7,263 nt of DNA, from the NCBI GenBank assembly GCA_030460725.1, contig JAKECL010000084.1, positions 1-7,263 on the forward strand, in the 5' to 3' direction. The position numbers and the translations under genes are program-made. The number at the start of each line of letters is the position of its first letter. Position 1 is the first letter of the stretch. Positions 6,206 to 7,263 of the stretch are shown one piece after another. Below the pieces are notes generated by a model. It did not search any database, was not told the DNA's origin, and saw only the letters and a program-made list of their open reading frames with translations. The DNA comes from Propionibacterium sp. Its GTDB lineage: Bacteria > Actinomycetota > Actinomycetes > Actinomycetales > Actinomycetaceae.

Positions 6206-6949
6206 TCACCCCTCCCAGGGTTTGAGGACCACACGAACGACGAGCATGCGCAGGGGATTGACATAGGACTTCGCACCGCTGCGCACTCCCCAGTGCAGGG
6301 CGCCGGGGGAGTGCCCGCCCTCCACGCTGGCCAGAGGCTGGCCCCGGGCCACGACCTGGCCGGCGCTGACCAGTGGGGTGACCGGCTCGAATGTCGAACG
6401 GTGGTCCCCGTGCTGGACGGAGACCACCCCGCGGTCCACCACCTGTCCGGCGTGGACCACCACACCGTCGTCCGGTGCCAGGACCAGGGAGCCGACCGTG
6501 ACGTCCAGGTCGACGCCGCGGTGCCCGGGCAACCAGGGGTGGGCGGGCGCGTCGAATCCCCGGACCACGCCGACTGGAACACCGGTGGGCCACGACCAGG
6601 CTCCTGCCGGTGCGTCGGAGTCGGTGCTCCCTGAGCGGACCTGTGCGTCCCCTGCCGCCCCGGTGAGCGCAGGGGCAATCGGGGGAGCGGTGTGTACCGC
6701 GTGTGCCCCGGCGGGGTGCACCATGAGCAGGTCGAGGCCCAGGCATGCCGCGAGCAGCAGAGGTGTGAGGACCCCGCCCCGGCTGTCGCCCCGGCTGTCG
6801 CCCCGGCTGTCGCCCCGGCTGTCGCCGCCTGCGCGGCTGGGCACCCGGGACGCCACACCGCAGCGTCCACTCCCGTCCTCGCCCGAACGGGGGCCCTGGG
6901 CGCCGCCGCCGCTGCCCCCAGCCTCTCCCAGCATCCGCCGTCGTCCCAT
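6206..6949 (-). CDS. M23 (LytM-like) peptidase-domain protein, probably secreted or membrane-anchored
   Basis: The 247-residue product (ATG at 6949) has a long basic, Gly-rich N-terminus with four GDSR repeats (42-57), a hydrophobic stretch (about 60-79) ending in AGAHA that could be a signal peptidase site, a Pro/Ala linker, and a C-terminal M23 domain (about 118-236). M23 enzymes cut peptidoglycan cross-bridges. The three protein zinc ligands are there: His143 and Asp147 in GHRGVDL, His219 in ALHWGVR. The two catalytic histidines of LytM are not: the YxHL position reads TFEPV (186-190) and HLH reads ALH (217-219). From memory, actinobacterial M23 proteins near rpsB share this pattern, so it may be a regulator or an altered enzyme. 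The ATG at 6949 is favoured by a -35/-10 pair directly upstream; GTGs at 6856 and 6844 are alternatives and a longer frame reaches 7204. The domain call is firm; the start and activity are not. Confidence 0.85.
   Translation of the reverse strand: MGRRRMLGEAGGSGGGAQGPRSGEDGSGRCGVASRVPSRAGGDSRGDSRGDSRGDSRGGVLTPLLLAACLGLDLLMVHPAGAHAVHTAPPIAPALTGAAGDAQVRSGSTDSDAPAGAWSWPTGVPVGVVRGFDAPAHPWLPGHRGVDLDVTVGSLVLAPDDGVVVHAGQVVDRGVVSVQHGDHRSTFEPVTPLVSAGQVVARGQPLASVEGGHSPGALHWGVRSGAKSYVNPLRMLVVRVVLKPWEG
6781..6828 (-). repeat. Four tandem 12-bp repeats encoding GDSR units
   Basis: GGCTGTCGCCCC occurs four times in a row (6781-6792, 6793-6804, 6805-6816, 6817-6828), with only the next-to-last base of the last copy changed (C to G), and a CGCCCC half unit before it. 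Read on the minus strand it encodes GDSR four times, just before the hydrophobic segment of the M23 protein. Because 12 is a multiple of 3, gain or loss of units by slippage keeps the frame. No usable start codon lies between the repeats and the hydrophobic stretch, so the repeats must be translated if that stretch is. Confidence 0.9.
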
Positions 6950-7263
6950 GCATGGACACTGCCCCGATCTTCGTCCGCGGTCACCCGCCGCCACGTGTGC
7001 CTGTGGAGACAGCGGGGCTGGAGGGTCTCGTTGTGGAGGGCTCGGTGTACCTCTGCAGCAGTGGAGCCACGCGCGGGGGTGCCGGACCCGGCGGTGGATC
7101 GTGGGCACGGTGTGGACGCGTTCCGGACGGATGGAAGCGGTGGGTGCGCGGCAGGTGCCGAGGTGGGTGCCGAGGCGGAGGGCGGGCCGACAGACCTGCG
7201 GCACAGGGAGCCGCCCTCGTCGAGGCGGATGGGGTACCTCGGGGGTCCTCCTCGGTCCCAGAG
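6950..7263. other. Right-end region without a supported gene
   Basis: These 314 bases hold the leftward M23 promoter near 6956-6984. A leftward frame continues to a GTG at 7204, but its translation there (many Arg, Pro, His and Cys) looks like shadow coding. In the right part are two 10-bp direct repeats GGTGCCGAGG 12 bases apart (7154-7163, 7166-7175), a repeated CGAGGCGGA (7171-7179, 7221-7229), a CCGCC/GGCGG stem with an 8-base loop (7211-7228), and two CCTCGG copies near the edge. By synteny rpsB should begin just beyond, so this may be its promoter and leader, but I see no clear rightward -35/-10 pair. Confidence 0.4.
6956..6984 (-). promoter_or_regulatory. Candidate promoter of the M23 gene (leaderless)
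   Basis: On the minus strand GTGACC (6984-6979, four of six matches to TTGACA) is followed by a 17-base spacer and CAGTGT (6961-6956), which keeps the conserved A and final T of a -10 box. The ATG at 6949 follows after 6 bases, the same spacing as the TACGAT box ahead of xerC, so transcription would start at the start codon. No Shine-Dalgarno sequence stands at the usual distance. Confidence 0.5.

Noticed and set aside
6196..6984. Two other minus-strand frames over the M23 gene (from 6984 and 6959)
   Set aside because: Only the frame ending at 6206 contains the GHRGVDL and LHWGVR motifs; the others give simple repeats such as ATAG and QPGR.
6950..7204. N-terminal extension of the M23 protein up to a GTG at 7204
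   Set aside because: The added 85 residues are Arg/Pro/His/Cys-rich without structure, and a promoter-like pair lies inside this stretch just before the ATG at 6949.

Overview
The window is very GC-rich, uses GTG starts freely, and carries a gene order typical of Actinomycetota: lepB - rnhB - DUF2469 - yraN - comM - dprA - xerC, then a convergent M23 (LytM-like) gene. In Mycobacterium tuberculosis the same order occurs, with a few insertions, between lepB (Rv2903c) and rpsB (Rv2890c), so rpsB-tsf probably lies just beyond the right edge. The short, compact genes would suit an Actinomycetales or Micrococcales lineage, but genus cannot be settled from the sequence alone.

Layout. Positions 52-1801 hold signal peptidase I, RNase HII and a 100-residue DUF2469 protein, joined by 4-base stop/start overlaps (ATGA, then GTGA). 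A 262-base gap (1802-2063) follows. It contains three tandem copies of a 17-bp direct repeat, a hairpin, a 13-bp palindrome and two GTCCACAG motifs. Positions 2064-5165 hold yraN, comM and dprA, again overlapping: GTGA between yraN and comM, 14 bases between comM and dprA. xerC (5200-6117) follows at once but seems to have its own promoter, with a TACGAT -10 box placed so that the mRNA would be leaderless. A short convergent spacer (6118-6205) may hold a terminator. The M23 gene is read leftwards (6949-6206) from a good -35/-10 pair that also predicts a leaderless message. The last 314 bases (6950-7263) hold that promoter and some short direct repeats but no gene I can support.

The genes cover protein export (LepB), RNA:DNA hybrid repair (RNase HII), processing of incoming single-stranded DNA in transformation (ComM helicase, DprA recombinase loader, with YraN as an uncharacterised nuclease-like companion), chromosome dimer resolution (XerC) and cell-wall metabolism or its regulation (M23 protein). 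All eight belong to known families, and I found no clearly new multi-gene system. The points most worth checking are the 17-bp repeats ahead of yraN-comM-dprA, the two leaderless promoters, and the M23 protein, which has four GDSR repeats before its hydrophobic segment and lacks both catalytic histidines of canonical LytM enzymes.
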